A DNA stretch of 64,000 nucleotides, taken from NCBI RefSeq assembly GCF_014650075.1, contig NZ_BMUG01000003.1, forward strand, positions 248,001-312,000, in the 5' to 3' direction. Shown here piece after piece: positions 48,289 to 56,886 of this stretch. Under the pieces are notes generated by a model, which saw only the letters and a program-made list of their open reading frames with translations, was not told the origin of the DNA and made no database searches. Position 1 is the stretch's first letter, and every line of letters starts with the position of its first letter. Source of the DNA: Streptomyces microflavus (GTDB lineage Bacteria; Actinomycetota; Actinomycetes; Streptomycetales; Streptomycetaceae). Made by a program: the position numbers and the translations under genes.

Positions 48289-50289
48289 ATGACAGCGACG
48301 ACCGACGGATCCACCGGGGCCGCGAACCTCTCCGCACCCCCGGCGGGACATCCGGCCGACACGACCACCGCCGCGGACGACGTGCTCGAAGCCGCGCGGC
48401 GGGCCGCGGAACGCTCCGTGGAGCACCTCCTCGGCAGACAGGACGAGCAGGGCTGGTGGAAGGGCGACCTGGCCACCAACGTCACGATGGACGCCGAGGA
48501 CCTCCTCCTGCGCCAGTTCCTCGGAATCCTGGACCCGGAGACCACCCGTGCGGCCGCCCTCTTCATCCGGGGCGAACAGCTCGGCGACGGCACCTGGAAC
48601 ACCTTCTACGGCGGACCGAGCGACCTCTCCGCCACCATCGAGGCCTATGTGGCCCTGCGACTGGCCGGGGACCGCCCCGACGAGCCGCACATGGCCCGCG
48701 CCGCCACCTGGATCAGGGAGCAGGGCGGCATCGCGGCCGCCCGCGTCTTCACCCGGATCTGGCTGGCCCTGTTCGGCTGGTGGAAGTGGGACGACCTCCC
48801 CGAACTCCCGCCCGAGCTGATGTTCTTCCCCAAGTGGGTCCCGCTCAACATCTACGACTTCGGCTGCTGGGCCCGCCAGACCATCGTTCCGCTGACCATC
48901 GTCTCCGCGAAGCGCCCCGTGCGGCCCGCGCCCTTCGCCCTGGACGAGCTGCACACCGACCCCGCCCACCCCAACCCGCCCAGGAAGCTTGCCCCGGCGG
49001 CCAGTTGGGACGGCCTCTTCCAGCGCCTCGACAAGGGGCTGCACCTCTACCACCGGCTCGCCCCGCGCCCGCTGCGCCGGATCGCGATGAACGTGGCGGC
49101 CCGCTGGATCATCGAGCGCCAGGAGAGCGACGGCTGCTGGGGCGGCATCCAGCCGCCGGCCGTCTACTCCGTCATCGCCCTGCACCTGCTCGGCTACGAC
49201 CTGGACCACCCGGTGATGAAGGCCGGACTGGCCTCGCTGGACCGCTTCGCCGTCCACCGCGAGGACGGTGCCCGGATGGTCGAGGCCTGCCAGTCGCCCG
49301 TCTGGGACACCTGCCTGGCGACCATCGCCCTGGTCGACGGCGGACTCAGACCCGACCACCCGGCACTGGTGCGGGCCGCCGACTGGATGCTGGCCGAGGA
49401 GATCACCCGGCCCGGCGACTGGTCGGTACGGAGACCCGAACTCGCCCCTGGGGGCTGGGCGTTCGAGTTCCACAACGACAACTACCCGGACATCGACGAC
49501 ACCGCCGAAGTCGTCCTGGCGCTGCGCCGGGTGCACCACCCCGACCCCGCCCGGCTGGAAGCCGCCATCGAACGCGGGGTGCGCTGGAACCTCGGCATGC
49601 AGTCCCGCAACGGGGCCTGGGGCGCCTTCGACGCCGACAACACCAGCCCCTTCCCCAACCGCCTGCCGTTCTGCGACTTCGGCGAGGTGATCGACCCGCC
49701 CTCGGCCGATGTCACCGGGCACGTGGTGGAGATGCTCGCCGTCGAGGGGCTCGGCAGCCACCCCCGTACCCGGCGGGGCATCGAATGGCTGCTCGCCGAA
49801 CAGGAGGCGTGCGGCGCCTGGTTCGGCCGCTGGGGCGTCAACTACGTCTACGGGACCGGGTCGGTGGTGCCCGCACTGGTCGCCGCCGGACTGCCCGCAG
49901 CGCACCCCTCGATCCGCCGCGCGGTGACCTGGCTGGAGTCCGTGCAGAACGACGACGGCGGCTGGGGCGAGGACCTGCGCTCGTACACGGAGGAGAAGTG
50001 GATCGGGCACGGTGAGTCCACCGCCTCCCAGACCGCCTGGGCGCTGCTCGCCCTGCTCGCCGCGGGCCGCCGCGACAGCCGGGCCGTCGCCCGCGGGGTG
50101 ACCTGGCTGACCGGGGCCCAGCAGGCCGACGGCTCCTGGGACGAGCCGTATTTCACCGGCACCGGCTTCCCCTGGGACTTCTCCATCAACTACCACCTCT
50201 ACCGCCAGGTCTTCCCCCTCACGGCACTCGGGCGTTACGCGTACGGCGACCCGTTCGCCGACCGTACGGGCGCGGCCAAGGGCGCCTGA
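48289..50289 (+). CDS. shc: Squalene-hopene cyclase
   Basis: 666 residues. The catalytic DxDD acid is D401-I-D-D404 in NDNYPDIDDTAEV. Several QW motifs are visible (GRQDEQGWWKGDL, RQESDGCWGG, QSRNGAWGAF, NDDGGWGED, QQADGSWDE). Aromatic pocket residues such as GWWKWDD and the C-terminal GTGFPWDFSINYHLYRQVFPL are typical of bacterial SHC. It is a peripheral membrane protein, cyclising squalene to hopene and hopanol. AAGGGGA precedes the ATG. The stop codon overlaps the ATG of hpnG by one base. Confidence 0.96.
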   Translation: MTATTDGSTGAANLSAPPAGHPADTTTAADDVLEAARRAAERSVEHLLGRQDEQGWWKGDLATNVTMDAEDLLLRQFLGILDPETTRAAALFIRGEQLGDGTWNTFYGGPSDLSATIEAYVALRLAGDRPDEPHMARAATWIREQGGIAAARVFTRIWLALFGWWKWDDLPELPPELMFFPKWVPLNIYDFGCWARQTIVPLTIVSAKRPVRPAPFALDELHTDPAHPNPPRKLAPAASWDGLFQRLDKGLHLYHRLAPRPLRRIAMNVAARWIIERQESDGCWGGIQPPAVYSVIALHLLGYDLDHPVMKAGLASLDRFAVHREDGARMVEACQSPVWDTCLATIALVDGGLRPDHPALVRAADWMLAEEITRPGDWSVRRPELAPGGWAFEFHNDNYPDIDDTAEVVLALRRVHHPDPARLEAAIERGVRWNLGMQSRNGAWGAFDADNTSPFPNRLPFCDFGEVIDPPSADVTGHVVEMLAVEGLGSHPRTRRGIEWLLAEQEACGAWFGRWGVNYVYGTGSVVPALVAAGLPAAHPSIRRAVTWLESVQNDDGGWGEDLRSYTEEKWIGHGESTASQTAWALLALLAAGRRDSRAVARGVTWLTGAQQADGSWDEPYFTGTGFPWDFSINYHLYRQVFPLTALGRYAYGDPFADRTGAAKGA

Positions 50290-50936
50290 TGGCCGGCGCA
50301 CCGGGGCCCGCGGCCCCCCAGGCGCCGCTGCTCGTCGCCTGCGCGCTGGGCATCGAGCAGCTGGCCCTGCGCAGCGGGAAGCGCCCCGGGGGCCCGGTGC
50401 GGGTCCTGCGGACCGGCATGGGCCCCCGGGCGGCGGAGGCGGCCGTGGCGGCGGCCCTCGCCCCCGGTGGCCTACCGGACGCCGCCGTCATCGCCTCCGG
50501 CTTCTGCGCCGGCCTCGCCCCCGGGATGCACCCCGGGGACCTGGTCGTCGCCGAGGAGACCCGGGACGCGGACGGCGCCACCCCCTGCACCGGCACCGGG
50601 CTGCTGGTCGCCGCCCTGGCCAGGGCGGCCCCCGGCAGCCGGGTCCACACCGGTCCGCTGACCGGCTCCGACCACGTCGTACGCGGCCCCGAGCGGGCCG
50701 CGCTGCGGTCCACCGGGGCCATCGCGGTGGACATGGAATCAGCCGCGACACTGCGTACCGCCCTGTGCCACGGACCACGCCCGGTTGCGGCCGTCCGGGT
50801 GGTCGTGGACGCTCCAGAGCATGAGCTCGTCCGCATCGGCACGGTACGCGGTGGAATATCAGCCTTCCGCGTGCTCCGAGCCGTCCTACCGGCTTTCTAC
50901 GAATGGCACCGATCTTTACTGCTCCCCAGGAGGTGA
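50289..50936 (+). CDS. hpnG: Adenosylhopane nucleosidase HpnG
   Basis: 215 residues. Nucleoside-phosphorylase fold: LLVACALGIEQLAL, VRVLRTGMGPRAAEAAV, SGFCAGLAPGMHPGDLVVAEETRD, and AIAVDMESAATLRTAL (phosphorylase MES motif, Met and Glu binding ribose). In hopanoid biosynthesis HpnG removes adenine from adenosylhopane to give ribosylhopane (phosphoribohopane). ATG immediately after the shc stop. HpnH, which produces adenosylhopane, follows 5 bp later, with an AGGAGG Shine-Dalgarno sequence. Confidence 0.9.
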   Translation: MAGAPGPAAPQAPLLVACALGIEQLALRSGKRPGGPVRVLRTGMGPRAAEAAVAAALAPGGLPDAAVIASGFCAGLAPGMHPGDLVVAEETRDADGATPCTGTGLLVAALARAAPGSRVHTGPLTGSDHVVRGPERAALRSTGAIAVDMESAATLRTALCHGPRPVAAVRVVVDAPEHELVRIGTVRGGISAFRVLRAVLPAFYEWHRSLLLPRR

Positions 50937-50941
50937 GCTAG

Positions 50942-51961
50942 ATGGCCATGCCGCTCCGTCAGTCCATCAAGGTTGCGACGTATCTCTTCGAACAGAAGCT
51001 CCGCAAGCGTGAGAAGTTCCCGCTGATCGTCGAGCTGGAGCCGTTGTTCGCCTGCAACCTCGCCTGCGAGGGCTGCGGGAAGATCCAGCACCCGGCGGGT
51101 GTCCTGAAGCAGCGCATGCCGGTCGCACAGGCAGTGGGTGCGGTCCTCGAATCCGGTGCCCCCATGGTCTCCATCGCCGGCGGCGAGCCGCTGATGCACC
51201 CGCAGATCGACGAGATCGTGCGCCAGCTCGTCGCGAAGAAGAAGTACGTCTTCCTCTGCACCAACGCGATGCTCATGCGCAAGAAGCTCGACAAGTTCAC
51301 CCCGTCCCCGTACTTCGCCTTCGCCGTGCACATCGACGGACTCCGCGAGCGGCACGACGAATCGGTCGCCAAGGAAGGCGTCTTCGACGAGGCCGTCGCC
51401 GCGATGAAGGAGGCCAAGGCGCGCGGCTTCCGAGTCACCACCAACTCCACCTTCTTCAACACCGACACCCCGCAGACCATCATCGAGGTCCTCAACTACC
51501 TCAACGACGACCTCAAGGTCGACGAGATGATGATCTCGCCCGCCTACGCGTACGAGAAGGCGCCCGACCAGGAACACTTCCTCGGCGTCGACCAGACCCG
51601 CGAACTCTTCAAGAAGGCCTTCGCGGGCGGCAACCGGGCCCGCTGGCGGCTGAACCACTCGCCGCTCTTCCTGGACTTCCTGGAGGGCAAGGCGGACTTC
51701 GCCTGCACCGCGTGGGCCATCCCCAACTACTCGCTCTTCGGCTGGCAGCGGCCCTGCTACCTGATGAGCGACGGCTACGTACCGACGTACCGCCAGCTCA
51801 TCGAGGAGACCGACTGGGAGAAGTACGGCCGGGGCAAGGACCCGCGCTGCGCCAACTGCATGGCGCACTGCGGATACGAGCCCACGGCGGTGCTCGCCAC
51901 CATGGGGTCGCTGAAGGAGTCCCTGCGCGCGGCCCGGGAGACCATCACCAGCAACCGGTGA
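50942..51961 (+). CDS. hpnH: Adenosylhopane synthase HpnH (radical SAM)
   Basis: 339 residues. Radical SAM cluster C38-N-L-A-C42-E-G-C45, followed by GGEPLMHPQIDEIV (SAM-binding GGE motif). The C-terminal extension has DPRCANCMAHCGYEPTAV, a second Cys set typical of HpnH. It joins the 5'-deoxyadenosyl radical to hopene, making adenosylhopane, the first step to extended C35 hopanoids. Shine-Dalgarno AGGAGG lies directly before ATG 50942. In S. coelicolor I recall ispG and dxs directly downstream; here the aminotransferase follows after 65 bp. Confidence 0.95.
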   Translation: MAMPLRQSIKVATYLFEQKLRKREKFPLIVELEPLFACNLACEGCGKIQHPAGVLKQRMPVAQAVGAVLESGAPMVSIAGGEPLMHPQIDEIVRQLVAKKKYVFLCTNAMLMRKKLDKFTPSPYFAFAVHIDGLRERHDESVAKEGVFDEAVAAMKEAKARGFRVTTNSTFFNTDTPQTIIEVLNYLNDDLKVDEMMISPAYAYEKAPDQEHFLGVDQTRELFKKAFAGGNRARWRLNHSPLFLDFLEGKADFACTAWAIPNYSLFGWQRPCYLMSDGYVPTYRQLIEETDWEKYGRGKDPRCANCMAHCGYEPTAVLATMGSLKESLRAARETITSNR

Positions 51962-52026
51962 CACCGTGACGGGAGGGGGCCGGTCGCTCCGGCCCCCCGG
52001 AACGTACCGAAGGAGAAGTACGGGCG

Positions 52027-53424
52027 ATGACGGACGGCGGGCCCCAGGGCTTCGACCTGGGACGGCTCCTGGCGGAGCGCGGGGCCGAGCGGTACGAGCT
52101 GCATGCGCGCCACCTCAACCACCAGCTGCCGCGCATGCTGCACACCATCGGCTTCGACAAGGTCTACGAGCGGGCCGAGGGGGCGTACTTCTGGGACGCG
52201 GAGGGCAACGACTACCTCGACATGCTCGCCGGGTTCGGCGTGATGGGGATCGGCCGGCACCACCCGGTCGTGCGCAAGGCCCTGCACGACGTGCTCGACG
52301 CCCAGCTCGCCGACCTCACCCGCTTCGACTGCCAGCCGCTGCCCGGACTGCTCGCCGAGAAGCTGCTCGGCCACAGCCCGCACCTGGACCGCGTCTTCTT
52401 CGGGAACAGCGGCACCGAAGCGGTCGAGACGGCGCTGAAATTCGCCCGGTACGCCACCGGCAAGCCCCGCGTCCTGTACTGCGCCCACGCCTTCCACGGG
52501 CTGACGACCGGCTCCCTCTCGGTCAACGGCGAGAGCGGCTTCCGGGACGGCTTCGCCCCGCTGCTGCCCGACACCCCGATCGCGCTCGGCGACCTGGACG
52601 CGCTGCGCCGGGAGCTGAAGCGCGGGGATGTCGCCGCGCTGATCGTCGAGCCCGTCCAGGGCAAGGGGGTGCACGCCGCGCCGCCCGGCTTCCTGCGCGA
52701 GGCGCAGGAGCTGCTGCACCGCCACAAGGCTCTCCTGATCGCCGACGAGGTGCAGACCGGTCTGGGCAGGACCGGGGACTTCTACGCCTACCAGCACGAG
52801 GAGGGCGTGGAGCCCGACCTCGTCTGCGTCGCCAAGGCGCTCTCCGGCGGCTATGTGCCGGTCGGCGCGACGCTCGGCAAGGACTGGATCTTCCGCAAGG
52901 TCTACTCCTCGATGGACCGGGTCCTCGTCCACTCCGCGAGCTTCGGTTCCAACGCCCAGGCGATGGCGGCGGGGCTCGCGGTGCTCACGGTGATGGAGGA
53001 CGAGGAGACCGTCGCCCATGCCCGGCGCACCGGTGATCTCCTGCGGGAGCGGCTGGCTGCGCTGGTGGACCGCTACGAGCTGCTGCACGAGGTGCGCGGG
53101 CGCGGGCTGATGATCGGCATCGAGTTCGGCCGGCCGTCCTCGCTGAAGCTCCGCAGCCGCTGGACCATGCTCCAGGCGGCCCGCAAGGGTCTCTTCGCCC
53201 AGATGGTCGTGGTGCCGCTGCTCCAGAAGCACCGGATCCTCACCCAGGTCTCCGGCGACCACCTGGAAGTGATCAAGCTGATTCCGCCGCTGATCATCGG
53301 GGAGGCGGAGGTGGACCGCTTCGTGTCGGCGTTCACGGAGGTCATGGACGACGCGCACAGCGGTGGCGGCCTGATGTGGGACTTCGGCCGGACCCTCGTC
53401 AAACAGGCGGTCGCCAACCGCTGA
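52027..53424 (+). CDS. Class III aminotransferase of the hopanoid operon (HpnO-type)
   Basis: 465 residues. PLP-dependent class III fold: NYLDMLAGFGVMGIGRHHP, FFGNSGTEAVETALKFARYATG, LIADEVQTGLGRTGDFYAY (DEVQTG) and the Schiff-base Lys270 in CVAKALSGGYVPVGA. HSASFGSNAQAMAAGLAVL follows. In hopanoid clusters this enzyme aminates ribosylhopane to aminobacteriohopanetriol (HpnO-like), which is the most likely job here; acetylornithine aminotransferase is the paralogous alternative. AAGGAGAAGT upstream of the ATG. The 29-bp palindrome begins 8 bp after its stop. Confidence 0.87.
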   Translation: MTDGGPQGFDLGRLLAERGAERYELHARHLNHQLPRMLHTIGFDKVYERAEGAYFWDAEGNDYLDMLAGFGVMGIGRHHPVVRKALHDVLDAQLADLTRFDCQPLPGLLAEKLLGHSPHLDRVFFGNSGTEAVETALKFARYATGKPRVLYCAHAFHGLTTGSLSVNGESGFRDGFAPLLPDTPIALGDLDALRRELKRGDVAALIVEPVQGKGVHAAPPGFLREAQELLHRHKALLIADEVQTGLGRTGDFYAYQHEEGVEPDLVCVAKALSGGYVPVGATLGKDWIFRKVYSSMDRVLVHSASFGSNAQAMAAGLAVLTVMEDEETVAHARRTGDLLRERLAALVDRYELLHEVRGRGLMIGIEFGRPSSLKLRSRWTMLQAARKGLFAQMVVVPLLQKHRILTQVSGDHLEVIKLIPPLIIGEAEVDRFVSAFTEVMDDAHSGGGLMWDFGRTLVKQAVANR

Positions 53425-53431
53425 CTTTTTG

Positions 53432-53460
53432 CCTCCGGGGCAAATTATTTGCCCCGGAGG
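53432..53460 (+). promoter_or_regulatory. Perfect 29-bp palindrome, candidate operator of the XRE-cupin gene
   Basis: CCTCCGGGGCAAAT and its exact complement ATTTGCCCCGGAGG flank a single central T. It lies 24 bp before ATG 53484, with A/T-rich centre (AAATTATTT). No T-tract follows. It can double as a terminator for the aminotransferase gene, but the AT centre and position favour binding of the neighbouring XRE regulator (autoregulation). Confidence 0.6.
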
Positions 53461-53483
53461 AAAGTTCCTGGCCCAATGGAGAC

Positions 53484-54092
53484 ATGAATCCTCCGGACGA
53501 AGGGGTGGCCGACGAGCTCCCCGGCGTCGCACCCCGACTGCGCGACCTGCGCCGCGGGCGCGGTCTCACCCTGGAGACCGCGGCCCAGCGGGCCGGACTC
53601 TCCCCGGCCCACCTCTCCCGGCTGGAGACGGGCCGCAGGCAGCCTTCGCTGCCCATGCTGCTCGGGCTGGCCCGTATCTACGGTACGACGGTCTCCGAGC
53701 TCCTCGGCGAGAAACCGCCCGAGCGGGAGGCGATCATCCGGGGCGGCGCCTTCGAGGGCGCCGAGGCCGACGGCTGGATGTACCGCAGGGCCGGTGGCTC
53801 CGGCCGCGCCATGCAGGCGCTGAGGGTCCGCGTCCCGTACGGAGCCCAGGGCGACCTGGTGCGGGTGCACCCGGGCGAGGAGTGGCTGTACGTCCTCGGC
53901 GGGCGGCTGCGGGTCGCGCTGGGGGAGACCGTGCACGATCTGGAACCGGGCGACAGCGCCCACTTCGACTCGCTCACCCCGCACCGGATCGCGGCCCTGG
54001 ACCGGGGCGGGGCGGAGCTGCTCTTCGTCCACTCCCTGCTGCAGAGCCCCGCGGCCGAGCTCTGCCTCGGCAACGCACTGCACGCGCGCTGA
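53484..54092 (+). CDS. XRE family regulator with C-terminal cupin domain
   Basis: 202 residues from ATG 53484 (GGAG only 2 nt before, so leaderless or atypical). Helix-turn-helix at about 13-66: LRDLRRGRGLTLETAAQRAGLSPAHLSRLETGRRQPSL. Cupin at about 115-190: VRVHPGEEWLYVLGGRLRVALGETVHDLEPGDSAHFDSLTPHRI. The cupin metal ligands look partial (HPGEEW, then DSLTPH). Regulators of this kind sense small ligands or redox state. Position after the hopanoid operon and behind a palindrome suggests autoregulation and perhaps control of hopanoid genes. The S. coelicolor counterpart is, from memory, SCO6770. Confidence 0.87.
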   Translation: MNPPDEGVADELPGVAPRLRDLRRGRGLTLETAAQRAGLSPAHLSRLETGRRQPSLPMLLGLARIYGTTVSELLGEKPPEREAIIRGGAFEGAEADGWMYRRAGGSGRAMQALRVRVPYGAQGDLVRVHPGEEWLYVLGGRLRVALGETVHDLEPGDSAHFDSLTPHRIAALDRGGAELLFVHSLLQSPAAELCLGNALHAR

Positions 54093-54134
54093 CCCCTTCG
54101 TTCCCCGGCCGCGAGGCCGGCAGAGAGGACCGTC

Positions 54135-54311
54135 ATGTCCGATTCCGAGCGCTACGACCCGCTGACCCCGAGGAACCCCAAGGCCACGAAGGACACCCAG
54201 GAACGCCGGATGCCGCGCGGTCTCATCATCCGGCTCTTCGCCTACCTGGTGGTCGGCCATGTGATCGCGGCCTTCCTCTACCTGCTCTTCGTGGTGGCGG
54301 GCGCGGAGTGA
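54135..54311 (+). CDS. Small membrane protein (DUF6126-like)
   Basis: 58 residues, ATG 54135 with GAGGA upstream. A charged N-terminal half (MSDSERYDPLTPRNPKATKD) and one transmembrane segment at about residues 30-55 (LIIRLFAYLVVGHVIAAFLY). The short form, position 42 bp after the XRE-cupin gene and composition fit the small family I recall as DUF6126, found next to such regulators. Probably an accessory of the regulator or its target; function unknown. Confidence 0.7.
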   Translation: MSDSERYDPLTPRNPKATKDTQERRMPRGLIIRLFAYLVVGHVIAAFLYLLFVVAGAE

Positions 54312-54369
54312 TCGCGGGGCTGATCCATCGGCCCTGATGCCTCCGTGCTGATCGCCCGGCGCCGATGCC

Positions 54370-55182
54370 TCAGCCCTGGTCGAGCAGGCGTTCGCGCAGC
54401 CGCTCCCGGGTCTCGGGGGAGACCTTCAGCCCCTCCGCCAGATAGCGGTCCGTCGTGCCCCAGGTCTCGTCGATGGCCGCGAACGCCGCCGCGAGATAGG
54501 CGGCCTCCGCCCCGAAGAGCGGGTTCAGGAGCTCCATCACCTCGGCGGACATCCCGGTCTCGGACATGTCCGAGCGCTTCACCTTGTACCGGCGGTGCGG
54601 ATCGTTGGACTTGAGGTAGTCCGCCTCGATCGCCTCGCGCTCGACGCCGACCGCGAGCAGCGACACCGCGATCGACAGACCGGCCCGGTCCTTGCCCGCC
54701 GCGCAGTGCATCAGGGCCGGCACGCTGTCCTCCGCCAGGGCGTGCAGCACCCGGCTGTGCTCGGCGGTGCGGTCCACGATGGTCGAGCGGTACATGGTCA
54801 GCATGCGCTCGGTGCCCCTGCCGTTCGCCAGGATCGAGCGCAGCTGCTCGATGTTCCCGTCGCGCACCAGCCGCCAGAACTCGGCTCCGTCGGCCGGGTC
54901 GGAGAGCGGAATGCTGACATTACGGACACCGGCCAGCTCGATGTCGTACCCGTCGAGCTTGTGGTCGGCGGAGTTGCGGAAGTCGAAGACCGTGTGCAGC
55001 CCGAGCCCGCCGAGGAAGAGCGCGTCCTCGGCGCTGGCGTGCGCCAGGTGGCCGCTGCGGTAGAGCCTGCCGAAGGCGGTGCGCCGTCCGTCCGCGGTGG
55101 GGAGTCCGCCCACGTCACGGAAGTTGCGCACTCCGGTCAGTGCGGTCTCGGTCGGCGGGACCTGCGGCACCTGCTGCGTCAC
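54370..55182 (-). CDS. Tyrosine-protein phosphatase (bacterial DSP-like)
   Basis: 270 residues, GTG 55182 with AGGAG upstream. P-loop HCAAGKDR (Cys160, Arg166) inside VPALMHCAAGKDRAGLSIAV. The N-terminal GVRNFRDVGGLPTADGRRTAFGRLYRSGHL is the signature of the LipA/MptpB/IphP group, which hydrolyses phosphotyrosine and phosphoinositides. D94/D96 in LSDPADG may be the general acid. Cytoplasmic; no signal peptide. Convergent with the small membrane-protein gene; 575 bp separate its start from the divergent M23 peptidase gene. Confidence 0.88.
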   Translation of the reverse strand: MTQQVPQVPPTETALTGVRNFRDVGGLPTADGRRTAFGRLYRSGHLAHASAEDALFLGGLGLHTVFDFRNSADHKLDGYDIELAGVRNVSIPLSDPADGAEFWRLVRDGNIEQLRSILANGRGTERMLTMYRSTIVDRTAEHSRVLHALAEDSVPALMHCAAGKDRAGLSIAVSLLAVGVEREAIEADYLKSNDPHRRYKVKRSDMSETGMSAEVMELLNPLFGAEAAYLAAAFAAIDETWGTTDRYLAEGLKVSPETRERLRERLLDQG

Positions 55183-55612
55183 GGTGGCTCCTGGAATCTC
55201 TGGCGTCGGCGCGGCTCTCCGGCGAGGGCGCCCCTGTGACGATACGACATCGATTCGGCGGAAAATCAGCGGTCCGCTGATGGGGTGTCAGAGGGGGTGA
55301 GTGCGGTGTGTCCGTATTGATGCATTTCGCAGAACATGCCCCGCTAATGGGGGAGATGGGATTCCGTAGGTGAGCGGGATCATATCCGTGACAGACCGTG
55401 GCGGCGGCGCCCGGATGTTTTCCCGGTATCCGTACGGAAAGCCAAGATCCGTAATCCACGGAGTGTGACGGGAAATCCGGAGCGAAATTGAATCGATGAT
55501 TCCGGCATGCAACCGACGGCTTGTTCCTGCCGTCCTCACTCGTTTACGGTCACCGTCAATCCGGACGGACCGCCTAATCCTGCCGCCGCCCGGAATTCGC
55601 ACCCACCCACTC
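55183..55612. other. Intergenic region between the phosphatase and the M23 peptidase, 5' untranslated/promoter DNA
   Basis: No gene seen. It is less GC-rich than its surroundings, as expected for a long non-coding leader and promoter. No conserved -10/-35 pair could be fixed. A GGTCACC-containing stretch (TTACGGTCACCGTCAA, about 55548-55563) and short inverted repeats occur before the riboswitch. Confidence 0.5.
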
Positions 55613-55742
55613 ACGCGTGGCAGGAGCGGGGGAACCAGGTAAGCCGCCGGCCCGGAGCGATCCGGACCGGCTCGGGGTGAAGTCGCCACCCGGCGGCCGG
55701 GCATCTCCAGCCCGAACCCGACAGCTCACCTCGCAGGCGCCG
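55613..55742 (+). promoter_or_regulatory. Cyclic di-AMP riboswitch (ydaO-yuaA type)
   Basis: Conserved core elements appear in the right order: GCAGGAGCGGGGGAACCAGG, CTCGGGGTGAA, GGGCATCTCCAGCCC hairpin, GAACCCGACAGCTCACC and TCGCAGGC. They resemble the B. subtilis ydaO core element by element. The aptamer lies directly before the Shine-Dalgarno sequence (GGAGAGGA) of an M23/LysM cell-wall peptidase, the classical actinobacterial target of this riboswitch. An ORF reading through it (GTG 55617) is therefore not the true start of the peptidase. Confidence 0.93.
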
Positions 55743-55757
55743 GAGAGGAACTTCCCC

Positions 55758-56723
55758 ATGCCCGCAAAGGGTAAGCACCGTCGTCCCAAGTCCGGCCCGA
55801 TCCACCGCGGCGTCCTCGCCGCGGGTACCGGCGGCGCCGTACTCGCCCTCCCGCTGATCGGCGCCACCGGCGCCCACGCCGCGGAGAAGGCGGCCCCCGC
55901 CGTCAAGCCCATCGCCGCGCAGAGCGCACAGCAGGCCGCACCGCAGGCCGCGCCCGCCAAGGCGAAGGCCGCCCCGAAGACGTACTCCGTCGTCTCCGGC
56001 GACTACCTCGCGAAGATCGCGGCCGAGCACCAGGTCAAGGGCGGCTGGCAGAAGCTGTACCAGGACAACCGCACGGCCGTCGGCGAGAACCCCAGCCTGA
56101 TCTTCCCGGGCATGAAGCTCACCCTCGGCGCCAAGGCGTCCGGCTCCGCCGCGCCTTCGGAGGCCAAGAAGGCCGCTCCGGCTCCCAAGGCCGCTCCCAA
56201 GGCCGCGCCGAAGAAGGCCGAGCAGGCCCCGAAGAGCGACACCCTCTCGGCCGACGAGTCCGACGCCGCATCGGCCGGCACCTCCGCGCAGACCGGTTCC
56301 TCCGAGGCCAACGGCTCCGGCTGGTCCGCCCCGCTCGCCAGCGCCAATGTCACCACCCAGTACCGGGCTTCCGGCGCCAGCTGGTCCAGCGGCTACCACA
56401 CCGGCTCGGACTTCCAGGCCGCCTCCGGCACCCCCGTCCTCGCCATCGGACCGGGCACCGTGGTCTCGGCGGGCAACAGCGGCTCGTACGGCAACGAGGT
56501 CGTCATCCAGCACGAGGACGGCATGTACTCCCAGTACGCCCACCAGTCCTCGCTGAACGTCTCGGTCGGCCAGACCGTCACCGGCGGCCAGCAGATCGGC
56601 CTCTCCGGCTCCACCGGCAACTCCACCGGCCCGCACCTCCACTTCGAGGTCCGCACCGGCCCGAGCTACGGCTCCGACGTCGACCCGATCGCCTACCTGC
56701 GACAGCACGGCGTCTCCCTCTGA
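55758..56723 (+). CDS. Secreted LysM-M23 peptidoglycan endopeptidase
   Basis: 321 residues from ATG 55758 (GAGGA 8 nt upstream). Basic N-terminus and signal peptide (VLAAGTGGAVLALPLIGATG, AHA near residue 45). The LysM domain spans about 73-122 (TYSVVSGDYLAKIAAEHQVKGGW...NPSLIFPGMKLTLG). An Ala/Lys/Pro-rich linker (about 125-160) follows. The M23 domain has HTGSDF (zinc His and Asp), TVVSAGNSGSYGNEVVIQH, YAHQSSLNVSVGQTV and HLHFEVR (zinc His and catalytic His). It cleaves cross-links in the cell wall. Control by c-di-AMP riboswitch fits the known coupling of c-di-AMP to wall hydrolases during growth and germination. Confidence 0.93.
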   Translation: MPAKGKHRRPKSGPIHRGVLAAGTGGAVLALPLIGATGAHAAEKAAPAVKPIAAQSAQQAAPQAAPAKAKAAPKTYSVVSGDYLAKIAAEHQVKGGWQKLYQDNRTAVGENPSLIFPGMKLTLGAKASGSAAPSEAKKAAPAPKAAPKAAPKKAEQAPKSDTLSADESDAASAGTSAQTGSSEANGSGWSAPLASANVTTQYRASGASWSSGYHTGSDFQAASGTPVLAIGPGTVVSAGNSGSYGNEVVIQHEDGMYSQYAHQSSLNVSVGQTVTGGQQIGLSGSTGNSTGPHLHFEVRTGPSYGSDVDPIAYLRQHGVSL

Positions 56724-56748
56724 TCCGAGGGCAGCAAGAAGTGATCGA

Positions 56749-56776
56749 GGGGCGGTGCGCGGCGGCGCACCGCCCC
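56749..56776 (+). terminator. Terminator of the M23 peptidase gene
   Basis: A perfect 12-bp stem GGGGCGGTGCGC / GCGCACCGCCCC with a 4-nt loop, 26 bp after the stop. Confidence 0.88.
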
Positions 56777-56886
56777 CCCCGCTTATTCCGGCTTTACCAA
56801 AACCTGACCGGGTGGTCTATCTCACCACCCGTCAACCCCGTATTACGGTCGCGTAGGTCACATTGAACGGTGCAGGATATGTGCTT

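Noticed and set aside
48139..50301. 720-codon minus-strand frame opposite squalene-hopene cyclase
   Set aside because: Shadow frame with Gly/Val/Asp-rich low-complexity translation; the plus strand has a full-length SHC with all motifs.
55617..55757. Extended N-terminus of the M23 peptidase from GTG 55617
   Set aside because: This stretch is the c-di-AMP riboswitch; the signal peptide and Shine-Dalgarno sequence fit ATG 55758.
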